NCBI RefSeq assembly: GCF_040545425.1
Contig: NZ_JBEPLW010000001.1
Source of the DNA: Bhargavaea ullalensis
GTDB lineage: Bacteria; Bacillota; Bacilli; Bacillales_A; Planococcaceae
Direction: 5' to 3' (one strand)
DNA: 64,000 nucleotides
The notes under the pieces are model-generated. The model worked only from the letters and a program-made list of their open reading frames with translations. It was not told the DNA's origin and made no database searches. Every line of letters begins with the position of its first letter. The stretch's first letter is position 1. Below, piece after piece: positions 29,326 through 38,303 of the stretch. A program made the position numbers and the translations under genes.

Positions 29326-29428
29326 ATCAAGGGGGCCTTAACTTTCAAACATTTCCCTTCTCCCTTGCATCGGGAAGCACCACCCGTTATACTATGAAAG
29401 TCCACAAAAGAGGATTTCGCATTGACAG

Positions 29429-29457
29429 TTGCGGAGTTCTTTATTTTTGTGTATAAT
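29429..29457 (+). promoter_or_regulatory. Promoter of the S10-spc-alpha superoperon
   Basis: TTGCGG at 29429-29434, 17 bases, consensus TATAAT at 29452-29457. A perfect TTGACA lies at 29422 but its 24-base distance is too long for this -10. The 130-base leader that follows includes a GC-rich hairpin (ACGCCCGGCC / GGCGGGCGT) before rpsJ. Confidence 0.7.
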
Positions 29458-29587
29458 GTGGAATGTTGGTCATCTGACTGCGATGAAGCGGGAGGTTGCT
29501 GACACGCCCGGCCGCTTTGCCATGGCGGGCGTGCAGGGTATTTCCGTGGAGAACTGTCTTGAAAAAAGGCGAAAGGGAGGGAAAATA

Positions 29588-29896
29588 ATGGCAAAACAAA
29601 AAATCCGTATCCGTTTGAAAGCGTACGACCACCGCATCCTCGATCAATCTGCTGAGAAGATTGTCGAAACGGCAAAACGTTCTGGTGCAAGTGTTTCGGG
29701 TCCAATCCCGCTTCCGACAGAGCGCTCGGTCTACACGATCCTGCGTGCTGTGCACAAGTACAAAGACTCGCGTGAGCAATTCGAGATGCGTACACACAAG
29801 CGTCTGATCGACATCGTCAATCCGACGCCGAAAACGGTCGATGCTCTGATGAAGCTAGATCTGCCATCCGGCGTAGACATCGAAATCAAACTCTAA
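29588..29896 (+). CDS. rpsJ: Ribosomal protein S10 / NusE
   Basis: 102 residues. 30S head protein that also joins antitermination complexes as NusE. Sequence MAKQKIRIRLKAYDHRILDQ to GVDIEIKL is typical. The ATG at 29588 follows GGGAGGGAAAAT; in-frame upstream extension has no homology. First gene of the S10 operon. Confidence 0.98.
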   Translation: MAKQKIRIRLKAYDHRILDQSAEKIVETAKRSGASVSGPIPLPTERSVYTILRAVHKYKDSREQFEMRTHKRLIDIVNPTPKTVDALMKLDLPSGVDIEIKL

Positions 29897-29936
29897 TAAA
29901 ACCAATACAACTTACACAATGCAGGAGGTGTGACGA

Positions 29937-30563
29937 ATGACCAAAGGAATCTTGGGTAGAAAAATCGGCATGACACAAGTGTTCGCTGAAAACGGCGACC
30001 TCATCCCGGTAACAGTCATCGAAGCGGCGCCGAACGTCGTCCTTCAAAAGAAGACGGCTGAAACGGACGGCTACGCAGCAGTCCAGCTCGGCTTCGAAGA
30101 CAAGCGCGAAAAACTCGCGAACAAACCGGAAAAAGGCCACGCAGCCAAAGCAGAAACTGCGCCTAAGCGCTTCGTTCGCGAATTCCGCGGAGAAGACTCG
30201 GCCGATTACGAAGTTGGTCAGGAAGTCAAAGTAGAAATTTTCGCAGCAGGAGATTTCGTGGACATCACGGGCACGACTAAAGGGAAAGGCTTCCAGGGTG
30301 CGATTAAGCGCCACGGCCACTCCCGCGGACCTATGAGCCACGGTTCCCGTTTCCACCGCGCACCAGGTTCGCTTGGACCGGTTGACCCGGCACGCGTCTT
30401 CAAAGGGATGAAATCCCCAGGCCGCATGGGCGGAGACACAGTGACGATCCAGAACCTCGAAGTCGTCAAAGTCGACGCAGAACGCAATCTTCTTCTCGTC
30501 AAAGGGAACGTACCGGGCGCACGCAAGTCGCTCATCAAAGTACGCGCATCCCTCAAGAAATAA
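29937..30563 (+). CDS. rplC: Ribosomal protein L3
   Basis: 208 residues. It binds near the peptidyl transferase centre and starts 50S assembly. Contains FVDITGTTKGKGFQGAIKRH and the extended loop with RMGG. GCAGGAGG precedes the ATG. 40 bases after rpsJ. Confidence 0.98.
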   Translation: MTKGILGRKIGMTQVFAENGDLIPVTVIEAAPNVVLQKKTAETDGYAAVQLGFEDKREKLANKPEKGHAAKAETAPKRFVREFRGEDSADYEVGQEVKVEIFAAGDFVDITGTTKGKGFQGAIKRHGHSRGPMSHGSRFHRAPGSLGPVDPARVFKGMKSPGRMGGDTVTIQNLEVVKVDAERNLLLVKGNVPGARKSLIKVRASLKK

Positions 30564-30581
30564 GGAAAGGAGGACAACACA

Positions 30582-31205
30582 ATGCCAAAAGTATCCGTAC
30601 TGAACCAATCGGGCGCTTCCGTAGGCGAACTCGAACTGAACGAATCCGTATTCGGGATCGAGCCGAACGAAGCCGTCTTGTTTGAAGCCATCATCGCCCA
30701 GCGTGCTTCGCTGCGCCAAGGCAACCACAAAGTCAAGCATCGCGGAGAAGTAGCCGGCGGAGGCCGCAAGCCGTGGCGCCAAAAGGGCACAGGCCGCGCA
30801 CGCCAAGGTTCCATCCGTTCGCCGCAGTGGCGCGGAGGCGGTACCGTATTCGGTCCTGCACCACGCAGCTACAGCTACAAATTCCCTAAAAAAGTCCGTC
30901 GTCTTGCTCTTCGTTCCGCACTTTCCACGAAAGTCCGCGAAGAAAGCCTCATCGTACTGGAAGGCCTCGCATTCGACGCGCCGAAGACAAAAGCATTCAT
31001 CCAAGTGATGAACGACCTGTCTGCAGGCAAGAAAGCATTGTTCGTCACAGCCGAGCCTGACGAAAACGTGGCACTGTCCGCACGCAACATCCCGGGCGTC
31101 ACAGTCGTCTCCGCAAACGGCATCAACGTTCTCGATCTCGTCGGCCATGACAAGCTCGTCATGACGAAGTCCGCGGTCGAAAAAGTAGAGGAGGTGCTTG
31201 GTTAA
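30582..31205 (+). CDS. rplD: Ribosomal protein L4
   Basis: 207 residues, same length as in Bacillus subtilis. The extended loop that lines the exit tunnel (GGGRKPWRQKGTGRARQGS) is intact. Its TAA stop shares a base with the rplW start (TAATG), so the two are translationally coupled. AAAGGAGG upstream. Confidence 0.98.
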   Translation: MPKVSVLNQSGASVGELELNESVFGIEPNEAVLFEAIIAQRASLRQGNHKVKHRGEVAGGGRKPWRQKGTGRARQGSIRSPQWRGGGTVFGPAPRSYSYKFPKKVRRLALRSALSTKVREESLIVLEGLAFDAPKTKAFIQVMNDLSAGKKALFVTAEPDENVALSARNIPGVTVVSANGINVLDLVGHDKLVMTKSAVEKVEEVLG

Positions 31206-31489
31206 TGGATGCACGTGATGTATTGAAGCGTCCGGTCATTACCGAGCGTTCCGCTGAAGCAATGGAAGACAAAAAATACACGTTCGATGTGGACGTCCGC
31301 GCCAACAAGACGCAAGTCAAACAGGCTGTGGAAGAAGTCTTCGGCGTCAAAGTCGAGAAAGTCAACATCATGAACGTCAAAGGCAAGTTCAAGCGTATGG
31401 GCCGTTACGGCGGATACACGAACAAACGCCGCAAAGCCATCGTCAAACTGACGGCTGACTCGAAAGACATCGAGCTCTTCGAAGCTTAA
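31205..31489 (+). CDS. rplW: Ribosomal protein L23
   Basis: 94 residues. Tunnel-exit protein that docks trigger factor and SRP. MDARDVLKRPVITERS and NVKGKFKRMGRYGGYTNKRR are characteristic. Start overlaps the rplD stop by one base; GAGGTG lies just before. Confidence 0.98.
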   Translation: MDARDVLKRPVITERSAEAMEDKKYTFDVDVRANKTQVKQAVEEVFGVKVEKVNIMNVKGKFKRMGRYGGYTNKRRKAIVKLTADSKDIELFEA

Positions 31490-31528
31490 TAAACGAACTT
31501 CACCCAAAATACAAGAGGAGGGAAAACA

Positions 31529-32359
31529 ATGGCGATCAAGAAGTACAAACCGACGACGAACGGCCGACGCAACATGACGGCTTCCGACTTTGCCGAGATC
31601 ACAACGGACAAGCCGGAAAAATCGCTCCTCGCGCCTAAACACCGCAAGGGCGGCCGCAACAACCAAGGCCGTACGACAGTCCGTCACCAGGGCGGCGGCC
31701 ACAAGCGCCAATACCGCATCATCGACTTCCAACGTCGGAAAGACGGCATTCCAGGACGCGTTGCCACGATCGAATACGATCCGAACCGTTCTGCCAACAT
31801 CGCATTGATCAACTACGTAGACGGGGAAAAGCGTTACATCCTCGCACCAAAAGGCCTCAAGGTCGGCATGCAGATCATGTCCGGTCCTGAATCCGACATC
31901 AAAGTGGGGAACGCTCTTCCACTCGAGAACATCCCGATGGGTTCGACGATCCACAACATCGAACTCAAGCCAGGAAAAGGCGGCCAGCTCGTCCGTTCCG
32001 CAGGCACATCGGCACAGTTGCTCGGCAAAGAAGGCAAGTACGTCATCGTCCGTCTGCAGTCCGGCGAAGTCCGCATGATCCTCGGCACATGCCGCGCGAC
32101 AATCGGCCAGGTCGGCAACGAGCAGCACGAACTGATCAACATCGGTAAAGCCGGACGTTCCCGCTGGATGGGCAAGCGCCCGACAGTCCGCGGTTCCGTC
32201 ATGAACCCGAACGATCACCCGCACGGTGGTGGGGAAGGCCGCACGCCAATCGGCCGCAAAGCACCTGTCACTCCATGGGGCAAGCCGGCACTCGGCCTCA
32301 AAACACGCAAGAAAAAAGCCAAGTCGAACGATCTCATCATTCGTCGCCGCAAAAAATAA
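31529..32359 (+). CDS. rplB: Ribosomal protein L2
   Basis: 276 residues. It is needed for subunit joining and peptidyl transfer. GMNPNDHPHGGGEGR-type motif appears as MNPNDHPHGGGEGRTPIGRK, with the conserved histidine. GAGGAGGG precedes the ATG. C-terminus is basic (IIRRRKK). Confidence 0.98.
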   Translation: MAIKKYKPTTNGRRNMTASDFAEITTDKPEKSLLAPKHRKGGRNNQGRTTVRHQGGGHKRQYRIIDFQRRKDGIPGRVATIEYDPNRSANIALINYVDGEKRYILAPKGLKVGMQIMSGPESDIKVGNALPLENIPMGSTIHNIELKPGKGGQLVRSAGTSAQLLGKEGKYVIVRLQSGEVRMILGTCRATIGQVGNEQHELINIGKAGRSRWMGKRPTVRGSVMNPNDHPHGGGEGRTPIGRKAPVTPWGKPALGLKTRKKKAKSNDLIIRRRKK

Positions 32360-32419
32360 TTTGGTTACTCTGCGGTTCACGGGGTGGGCCGTGGGGCAAT
32401 CACGGAGGGAGGTACCAAC

Positions 32420-32698
32420 ATGGGTCGCAGCTTGAAAAAAGGACCTTTTGTCGATGATCATCTTATGAAAAAGGTCGAAACGCAAAATGCAAACGACAAA
32501 AAGCAGGTAATCAGAACTTGGTCCCGCCGTTCGACGATCTTCCCGAACTTCGTCGGCAACACCATTGCAGTCTATGACGGACGCAAACACGTTCCGGTTT
32601 ACGTCACGGAAGACATGGTCGGCCACAAACTCGGTGAATTCGCGCCATCGCGCACTTACCGCGGACACGGAGCCGACGATAAGAAAACGAAACGCTAA
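32420..32698 (+). CDS. rpsS: Ribosomal protein S19
   Basis: 92 residues. It contacts S13 in the 30S head. The start at 32420 gives MGRSLKKGPFVDDHLMKK, the family N-terminus, with GGAGGGAGG upstream; a longer frame has no homology. FAPSRTYRGHG is typical. Confidence 0.98.
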   Translation: MGRSLKKGPFVDDHLMKKVETQNANDKKQVIRTWSRRSTIFPNFVGNTIAVYDGRKHVPVYVTEDMVGHKLGEFAPSRTYRGHGADDKKTKR

Positions 32699-32717
32699 TT
32701 GAGAGGAGGTACCCCTG

Positions 32718-33062
32718 ATGCAACAAGCAAAAGCCATCGCCCGCACGGTCCGTATCGCTCCTCGCAAAGTTCGTCTTGTCGTCGATCTGATCCGGGGCAA
32801 GCAAATCGGTGAAGCGGTCGCCATTCTTAAACTGACTCCGAAAGCCGCATCGCCGGTTGTCGAGAAAGTATTGAAATCCGCAGTGGCAAACGCCGAGCAC
32901 AACTACGACCTGGACATCAACAACCTCGTCGTCAGCGAAGTCTTCGTAGACGAAGGCCCGACGCTCAAGCGTTTCCGCCCGCGTGCACAAGGCCGTGCAA
33001 GCAAGATCAACAAACGCACCAGCCACATCACTGTCGTGGTATCCGAGAAGAAGGAGGGATAA
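32718..33062 (+). CDS. rplV: Ribosomal protein L22
   Basis: 114 residues. Its beta-hairpin loop (FRPRAQGRASKINKRTSHI) reaches into the exit tunnel and is the site of macrolide-resistance changes; none is obvious. GAGAGGAGG upstream. Separated by 3 bases from rpsC. Confidence 0.98.
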   Translation: MQQAKAIARTVRIAPRKVRLVVDLIRGKQIGEAVAILKLTPKAASPVVEKVLKSAVANAEHNYDLDINNLVVSEVFVDEGPTLKRFRPRAQGRASKINKRTSHITVVVSEKKEG

Positions 33063-33065
33063 TTC

Positions 33066-33722
33066 GTGGGTCAAAAAGTACATCCAAATGGTATGCGACT
33101 CGGAGTCATTCGTGACTGGGAGTCCAAATGGTACGCTGAGAAAGACTACGCAGCACTGTTGCATGAAGACTTGAAGATCCGTGAGTTCATCGACGAAAGA
33201 CTGAAAGACGCTTCCCTTTCCCAAGTGGAAATCGAGCGTGCAGCCAATCGCGTGAACGTCACCATCCACACTGCGAAGCCCGGCATGGTAATCGGGAAGG
33301 GCGGTTCGGAAGTCGAAGCGCTCCGCAAACAACTCAACGCACTCACAGGCAAGCGTGTGCACATCAACATCGTTGAAGTGAAGCGTGCAGATCTTGATGC
33401 GAAACTCGTCGCAGAAAACATCGCCCGCCAGCTTGAACAGCGTGCTTCGTTCCGCCGTGCACAAAAACAAGCGATCCAACGCACAATGCGCGCAGGCGCC
33501 AAAGGGATCCGCACACAAGTATCCGGCCGTCTCGGCGGTGCAGACATCGCCCGTGCCGAACACTACAGCGAAGGGACCGTTCCGCTCCATACACTCCGTG
33601 CCGACATCGACTACGCTCACGCGGAAGCCGACACAACTTACGGCAAACTCGGTGTTAAAGTATGGATTTACCGCGGCGAAGTCCTTCCTGTCAAGAAGAA
33701 ATCCGAGGAAGGAGGCAACTAA
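33066..33722 (+). CDS. rpsC: Ribosomal protein S3
   Basis: 218 residues. Lines the mRNA entry channel; KH domain motif GMVIGKGGSEVEALRKQL is clear. Starts with GTG (MGQKVHPNGMRLG), preceded by AAGGAGG that overlaps the rplV end. The C-terminus ends SEEGGN. Confidence 0.98.
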   Translation: MGQKVHPNGMRLGVIRDWESKWYAEKDYAALLHEDLKIREFIDERLKDASLSQVEIERAANRVNVTIHTAKPGMVIGKGGSEVEALRKQLNALTGKRVHINIVEVKRADLDAKLVAENIARQLEQRASFRRAQKQAIQRTMRAGAKGIRTQVSGRLGGADIARAEHYSEGTVPLHTLRADIDYAHAEADTTYGKLGVKVWIYRGEVLPVKKKSEEGGN

Positions 33723-33724
33723 TC

Positions 33725-34159
33725 ATGTTGATGCCTAAACGTGTGAAACACCGTCGTGTACACCGCGGCAAAATGCGCGGTGAAACTAAAGGCGGCGGCG
33801 AAGTGATGTTCGGCGAATACGGCCTCCAGGCTGTTGAATCCGGCTGGATCACAAACCGCCAGATCGAATCCGCACGTATCGCCATGACCCGTTACATGAA
33901 GCGTGGCGGTAAAGTATGGATCAAAATCTTCCCTCATAAGCCATATACGAAAAAACCTCTTGAAGTCCGGATGGGTTCCGGTAAAGGTGCCGTCGAAGGA
34001 TGGGTGGCCGTCGTCAAGCCAGGCCGCATCATGTTCGAAATCGCAGGCGTTCCAGAAGAAACTGCCCGCGAAGCACTCCGCCTTGCCTCCCACAAACTGC
34101 CGGTGAAGAGCAAGTTCGTAAAACGCGAAGAAATTGGTGGTGAATCGAATGAAGGCTAA
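33725..34159 (+). CDS. rplP: Ribosomal protein L16
   Basis: 144 residues, as in Bacillus subtilis. It shapes the A-site tRNA corridor. The ATG at 33725 (MLMPKRVKHRRVHRGKMRG) aligns with the Bacillus start; a second ATG six bases on is possible. GGAAGGAGG lies within the end of rpsC. Overlaps rpmC by 11 bases. Confidence 0.97.
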   Translation: MLMPKRVKHRRVHRGKMRGETKGGGEVMFGEYGLQAVESGWITNRQIESARIAMTRYMKRGGKVWIKIFPHKPYTKKPLEVRMGSGKGAVEGWVAVVKPGRIMFEIAGVPEETAREALRLASHKLPVKSKFVKREEIGGESNEG

Positions 34160-34349
34160 TGAAATCCGTGAATTGACCACTGCTGAAATCGAACAAAAAG
34201 TGAAATCGCTGAAAGAAGAGCTCTTCAACCTCCGTTTCCAGCTTGCGACCGGCCAACTCGAGAACACAGCTCGCATTCGTGAGGTGCGCAAGTCGATCGC
34301 GCGCATGAAGACCGTCATTCGTCAACGCGAAATCAGCGCCAACAACTGA
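34149..34349 (+). CDS. rpmC: Ribosomal protein L29
   Basis: 66 residues, same length as in Bacillus. Two long helices; KANEIRELTTAEIEQKVKSL and FQLATGQLENTARIREVRK are nearly invariant. ATG at 34149 lies inside the end of rplP, with GGTGGTGAA upstream, so translation is coupled. Confidence 0.97.
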   Translation: MKANEIRELTTAEIEQKVKSLKEELFNLRFQLATGQLENTARIREVRKSIARMKTVIRQREISANN

Positions 34350-34366
34350 TAAAGGAGGCTGCAAGC

Positions 34367-34630
34367 ATGGAAGAGCGTAACAACCGTAAATCGTATACGG
34401 GCCGCGTTGTTTCCGACAAGATGGACAAAACCGTCACAGTTGTCGTTGAAACGTACAAAAAGCACCCGAAACTCGGCAAGCGCGTCAAGTACTCGAAGAA
34501 ATTCAAGGCACATGACGAAAACAATGTAGCCAAAATCGGCGACGTCGTCCGCATCATGGAAACACGCCCGCTGTCTGCTACAAAGCGTTTCCGCCTGATC
34601 GAAGTCATCGAAAAAGCGGTCATCATCTGA
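34367..34630 (+). CDS. rpsQ: Ribosomal protein S17
   Basis: 87 residues, OB-fold 16S rRNA-binding protein. NRKSYTGRVVSDKMDKTVTV and HDENNVAKIGDVVRI are typical. AAAGGAGG upstream. Confidence 0.98.
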   Translation: MEERNNRKSYTGRVVSDKMDKTVTVVVETYKKHPKLGKRVKYSKKFKAHDENNVAKIGDVVRIMETRPLSATKRFRLIEVIEKAVII

Positions 34631-34664
34631 TTGAGAACTCAACCCTGAGAGGAGGTAACCCTCA

Positions 34665-35033
34665 ATGATCCAACAAGAGAGTCGTATGAAAGTCGCTGAC
34701 AACTCCGGCGCGCGTGAAGTCCTCACGATCAAAGTGCTCGGCGGTTCCGGACGCAAGACTGCGAACGTCGGCGACATCGTCGTCTGCACGGTGAAGAAAG
34801 CAACACCAGGGGGCGTTGTCAAGAAGGGCGACGTCGTCAAGGCTGTTATTGTCCGCACAAAGAGCGGCGTCCGCCGGAAAGACGGTTCCTACATCAAGTT
34901 CGACGAAAACGCATGTGTCATCGTCCGTGACGACAAGAGCCCTCGCGGAACACGGATCTTCGGACCGGTTGCGCGCGAACTCCGCGACGACAACTTCATG
35001 AAAATCATTTCGCTGGCTCCTGAAGTCCTTTAA
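34665..35033 (+). CDS. rplN: Ribosomal protein L14
   Basis: 122 residues, the constant length of the family. MIQQESRMKVADNSGAREVL and FGPVARELRDDNFMKIISLA are diagnostic. It sits at the subunit interface and binds silencing factor RsfS. GAGGAGG precedes the ATG. First gene of the spc segment. Confidence 0.98.
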   Translation: MIQQESRMKVADNSGAREVLTIKVLGGSGRKTANVGDIVVCTVKKATPGGVVKKGDVVKAVIVRTKSGVRRKDGSYIKFDENACVIVRDDKSPRGTRIFGPVARELRDDNFMKIISLAPEVL

Positions 35034-35069
35034 TCCATAGGGTAGTGCCAACCAAGGAGGTGCAAGAGA

Positions 35070-35396
35070 ATGCACGTTAAAAAAGGTGATAAAGTCCAGG
35101 TGATCACAGGAAAAGACAAAGGGAAAACCGGCGTCATCCTTGCTGCATTCCCTAAGAAAGACCGTGTGATCGTGGAAGGCGTCAACATCGCCAAAAAGCA
35201 CACGAAGCCGAACCAGGAAAACCCGCAGGGCGGCATCGTGAGCAAAGAAGCTGCAATCCACGTATCGAACGTCATGCTGCTCGACCCGAAATCGGGCGAA
35301 CCGACTCGTGTCAGCTATAAAGTCGGCGAAGACGGCAAGAAAGTCCGCGTCGCCAAGAAATCCGGCGAAATCATCGCCGATCCATTCAAGAAATAA
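35070..35396 (+). CDS. rplX: Ribosomal protein L24
   Basis: 108 residues, a few longer than in Bacillus subtilis. The KOW motif VKKGDKVQVITGKDKGKTG lies at the N-terminus. It starts 50S assembly. AAGGAGG upstream. Confidence 0.97.
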   Translation: MHVKKGDKVQVITGKDKGKTGVILAAFPKKDRVIVEGVNIAKKHTKPNQENPQGGIVSKEAAIHVSNVMLLDPKSGEPTRVSYKVGEDGKKVRVAKKSGEIIADPFKK

Positions 35397-35422
35397 GCGA
35401 CTAGAGGAAGGAGGTACTCCTG

Positions 35423-35962
35423 ATGAACCGCCTGAAAGAGAAATTCAAAAGCGATATCACACCTGCTCTCATGAGCAAATTCGAATATAAATCGGTCATG
35501 CAAGTGCCGAAAATCGAAAAAATCGTCATCAACATGGGTGTCGGCGACGCTGTCCAAAACACGAAAGCACTCGATGCTGCCGTAGAGGACCTCGAAATCA
35601 TCGCCGGCCAAAAGCCGATCGTCACGAAAGCGAAGAAATCCATCGCCGGCTTCCGTCTCCGCGAAGGAATGCCGATCGGAACGAAAGTAACGCTCCGCGG
35701 CGAGCGCATGTATGATTTCCTCGACAAGCTTGTCTCCATCGCCCTCCCTCGTGTGCGTGACTTCCGTGGCGTTTCCACGAAAGCATTCGACGGCCGCGGC
35801 AACTACACGCTCGGCGTGAAGGAACAGCTCATCTTCCCGGAAATTGACTACGATAAAGTTTCTAAAGTACGTGGGATGGACATCGTCATCGTCACGACTG
35901 CAAACACGGACGAAGAAGCCCGTGAACTGTTGACTCAGTTCGGCATGCCGTTCCAAAAGTAA
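35423..35962 (+). CDS. rplE: Ribosomal protein L5
   Basis: 179 residues. Binds 5S rRNA and contacts P-site tRNA and S13. PKIEKIVINMGVGDAVQN and FDGRGNYTLGVKEQLIFPEI are typical. GAAGGAGG upstream. Confidence 0.98.
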   Translation: MNRLKEKFKSDITPALMSKFEYKSVMQVPKIEKIVINMGVGDAVQNTKALDAAVEDLEIIAGQKPIVTKAKKSIAGFRLREGMPIGTKVTLRGERMYDFLDKLVSIALPRVRDFRGVSTKAFDGRGNYTLGVKEQLIFPEIDYDKVSKVRGMDIVIVTTANTDEEARELLTQFGMPFQK

Positions 35963-35981
35963 ACGAAAGGGAGGCGAAATT

Positions 35982-36167
35982 GTGGCTAAGAAATCCATGA
36001 TCGCAAAGCAAAAGCGCACGCCTAAATACAAAGTGCAAGAGTACACCCGCTGCGAACGCTGCGGACGTCCGCACTCTGTATACCGCAAATTCAAGCTTTG
36101 CCGTATCTGTTTCCGTGAACTTGCATACAAAGGGCAACTGCCTGGCGTGAAAAAAGCCAGCTGGTAA
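35982..36167 (+). CDS. rpsN: Ribosomal protein S14, zinc-binding type
   Basis: 61 residues, the short zinc-containing form: C24xxC27 (CERCGRPH) and C40xxC43 (CRICFREL) hold the metal. It completes the 30S head. The GTG start at 35982 is preceded by GGGAGG. Bacillota often carry a second zinc-free copy elsewhere used under zinc limitation; none is in this window. Confidence 0.97.
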   Translation: MAKKSMIAKQKRTPKYKVQEYTRCERCGRPHSVYRKFKLCRICFRELAYKGQLPGVKKASW

Positions 36168-36197
36168 TCCCCCATTCTGGGAAGGAGGTTAAACACA

Positions 36198-36596
36198 ATG
36201 ACTATGAGTGATCCGATCGCAGATATGCTCACACGTATCCGCAACGCCAACATGGTACGCCATGAGAAACTGGAAGTTCCTGCTTCCAACATGAAAAAAG
36301 AGATTGCCGAAATCCTGAAGCGCGAAGGGTTCGTCCGTGACGTGGAATACATCGAAGATGACAAGCAAGGGGTCATCCGGATCTTCCTCAAATACGGCCA
36401 GGAAAACGAACGCGTCATCACAGGCCTCAAGCGGATCTCGAAACCGGGTCTTCGCGTCTACGCAAAGACAAACGAAATCCCTAAAGTCCTGAACGGTCTC
36501 GGCATCGCACTCGTTTCCACGTCCCAGGGTCTCCTGACGGACAAAGAAGCTCGCGCGAAGCAAGTCGGCGGCGAAGTCGTCGCATACGTCTGGTAA
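36198..36596 (+). CDS. rpsH: Ribosomal protein S8
   Basis: 132 residues. Central-domain 16S rRNA binder. MSDPIADMLTRIRNAN and STSQGLLTDKEARAKQVGGE are diagnostic. GAAGGAGG upstream. Confidence 0.98.
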   Translation: MTMSDPIADMLTRIRNANMVRHEKLEVPASNMKKEIAEILKREGFVRDVEYIEDDKQGVIRIFLKYGQENERVITGLKRISKPGLRVYAKTNEIPKVLNGLGIALVSTSQGLLTDKEARAKQVGGEVVAYVW

Positions 36597-36626
36597 TCAG
36601 TTACAATCGAATGGAGGTGCAACAAC

Positions 36627-37166
36627 ATGTCCCGTATTGGCAATAAGCTGATCGAAGTGCCTGAAAGCGTGACAGTCACGATTGCCGATGACAACACCGT
36701 CACGGTTAAAGGCCCGAAAGGCGAACTGACTCGTACATTCAACGAAGACATCACGATCAACCAGGAAGGCAACGTCATCACACTGACCCGCCCGACTGAC
36801 AACAAACAACACCGTTCGATACACGGCACGACCCGTTCGCTTCTGAACAACATGGTCGAAGGCGTATCGAAAGGCTTCGAGAAATCCCTCGAACTCGTCG
36901 GTGTCGGTTACCGTGCGCAGAAGCAGGGCAACAAGCTGGTGCTGAACGTCGGCTACTCCCACCCGGTTGAATTCATCCCCGAAGACGGCGTTGAAATCGA
37001 AGTTCCTTCGAACACGAAGATCACCGTCCGCGGCTACAACAAAGAGCGCGTAGGCGCACTTGCATCCAACATCCGCGCGGTACGCCCGCCTGAGCCGTAC
37101 AAAGGCAAAGGGATTCGCTACGAAGGCGAACAGGTACGCCGCAAAGAAGGTAAGACAGGGAAATAA
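36627..37166 (+). CDS. rplF: Ribosomal protein L6
   Basis: 179 residues, two repeated domains near the factor-binding centre. MSRIGNKLIEVPESVTV and RPPEPYKGKGIRYEGEQVRR are typical. ATGGAGG upstream. Confidence 0.98.
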   Translation: MSRIGNKLIEVPESVTVTIADDNTVTVKGPKGELTRTFNEDITINQEGNVITLTRPTDNKQHRSIHGTTRSLLNNMVEGVSKGFEKSLELVGVGYRAQKQGNKLVLNVGYSHPVEFIPEDGVEIEVPSNTKITVRGYNKERVGALASNIRAVRPPEPYKGKGIRYEGEQVRRKEGKTGK

Positions 37167-37197
37167 TGCCGCATAGGCATCGAAAGGAGTGACCACG

Positions 37198-37560
37198 ATG
37201 ATTACGAAAAAGGACAAGAACGAAGTCCGGAAAAAACGCCACGCACGCGTGCGTTCCAAAATCAGTGGCACTGCCGAGCGTCCGCGCCTGAACGTCTTCC
37301 GGTCGAACAAGCATATCTATGCTCAGCTGATCGACGATGCAAATGGCGTGACACTTGCAAGTGCATCCACTATGGACAATGGCTTCGAGGCATCTTCCTC
37401 TTCCAATACGGAAGCTGCGGCAAAAGTCGGCGAAACTATCGCGAAGAACGCTTCCGAAAAGAATATCAAGTCTGTCGTCTTCGACCGCGGAGGATACCTC
37501 TATCACGGCCGCGTCAAAGCTCTGGCAGAAGCAGCCCGTGAAAACGGTCTGGAATTTTAA
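37198..37560 (+). CDS. rplR: Ribosomal protein L18
   Basis: 120 residues, same as in Bacillus. Binds 5S rRNA. RPRLNVFRSNKHIYAQLIDD and FDRGGYLYHGRVKALAEAAR are conserved. The ATG at 37198 is preferred to a GTG three codons earlier because AAAGGAG at 37183-37189 overlaps that GTG. Confidence 0.97.
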   Translation: MITKKDKNEVRKKRHARVRSKISGTAERPRLNVFRSNKHIYAQLIDDANGVTLASASTMDNGFEASSSSNTEAAAKVGETIAKNASEKNIKSVVFDRGGYLYHGRVKALAEAARENGLEF

Positions 37561-37581
37561 TAAAGAAGGAGGGACTCTTTA

Positions 37582-38079
37582 ATGCGTCGCAATGAAGTGA
37601 AAAGTGAGTTCGAAGAACGCGTAGTAACGATCAACCGCGTAGCGAAAGTCGTCAAAGGCGGACGCCGCTTCCGTTTCACGGCACTCGTCGTCGTCGGTGA
37701 CAAGAACGGCCGCGTCGGTTTCGGCACAGGAAAGGCACAGGAAGTTCCTGATGCTATCCGCAAAGCCGTTGAAGATGCGAAGAAAAACCTCATCAACGTA
37801 CCGATGGTGAACGGCACAACGCCACACGAAGTACTCGGACGTTTCGGTGCAGGTTCCGTATTCATCAAGCCTGCAGCGCCAGGTACCGGTGTAATCGCGG
37901 GCGGTCCTGTCCGTGCGGTGCTTGAACTCGCAGGAATCACGGATATCCTTTCGAAATCTCTCGGCTCCAACACGCCGATCAACATGGTCCGCGCGACAAT
38001 CCAGGGCCTGACAGAACTCAAGCGTGCCGAGGATGTTGCAAAACTCCGTGGCAAATCCGTAGAAGAACTGCTGGGCTGA
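37582..38079 (+). CDS. rpsE: Ribosomal protein S5
   Basis: 165 residues. Decoding accuracy and helicase function at the mRNA entry. The dsRNA-binding part VVKGGRRFRFTALVVVGDKN is the region of spectinomycin resistance and looks wild-type. AGAAGGAGG upstream. Confidence 0.98.
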   Translation: MRRNEVKSEFEERVVTINRVAKVVKGGRRFRFTALVVVGDKNGRVGFGTGKAQEVPDAIRKAVEDAKKNLINVPMVNGTTPHEVLGRFGAGSVFIKPAAPGTGVIAGGPVRAVLELAGITDILSKSLGSNTPINMVRATIQGLTELKRAEDVAKLRGKSVEELLG

Positions 38080-38092
38080 GGGGGGAAAACTA

Positions 38093-38272
38093 ATGGCTAA
38101 ACTCGCAATCACCCTTAAGAAAAGCGTGATCGGTGCGAAACCGGCTCAACGCAAAACGGTCGAAGCACTCGGCCTCCGCAAGACGAACCAGACAGTTGAG
38201 CATGAAGACAACGCGGCAATCCGCGGCATGATCAACACGGTCAACCACCTGGTCACAGTAGAAGAAATCTAA
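38093..38272 (+). CDS. rpmD: Ribosomal protein L30
   Basis: 59 residues, read directly from the sequence: starts MAKLAITLKKSVIGAKPAQR and ends VNHLVTVEEI. GAGGGGGG lies before the ATG, 13 bases after the rpsE stop. It has the normal position between rpsE and rplO; being short, it is easy to miss. Confidence 0.97.
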   Translation: MAKLAITLKKSVIGAKPAQRKTVEALGLRKTNQTVEHEDNAAIRGMINTVNHLVTVEEI

Positions 38273-38303
38273 TTCAATCCATAAACAAGGAGGTGCCAGT
38301 CAA

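Noticed and set aside
29422..29427. TTGACA as the -35 of the S10 promoter
   Set aside because: It is 24 bases from the TATAAT, too far for sigma-A; TTGCGG at 29429 gives the normal 17-base spacing.
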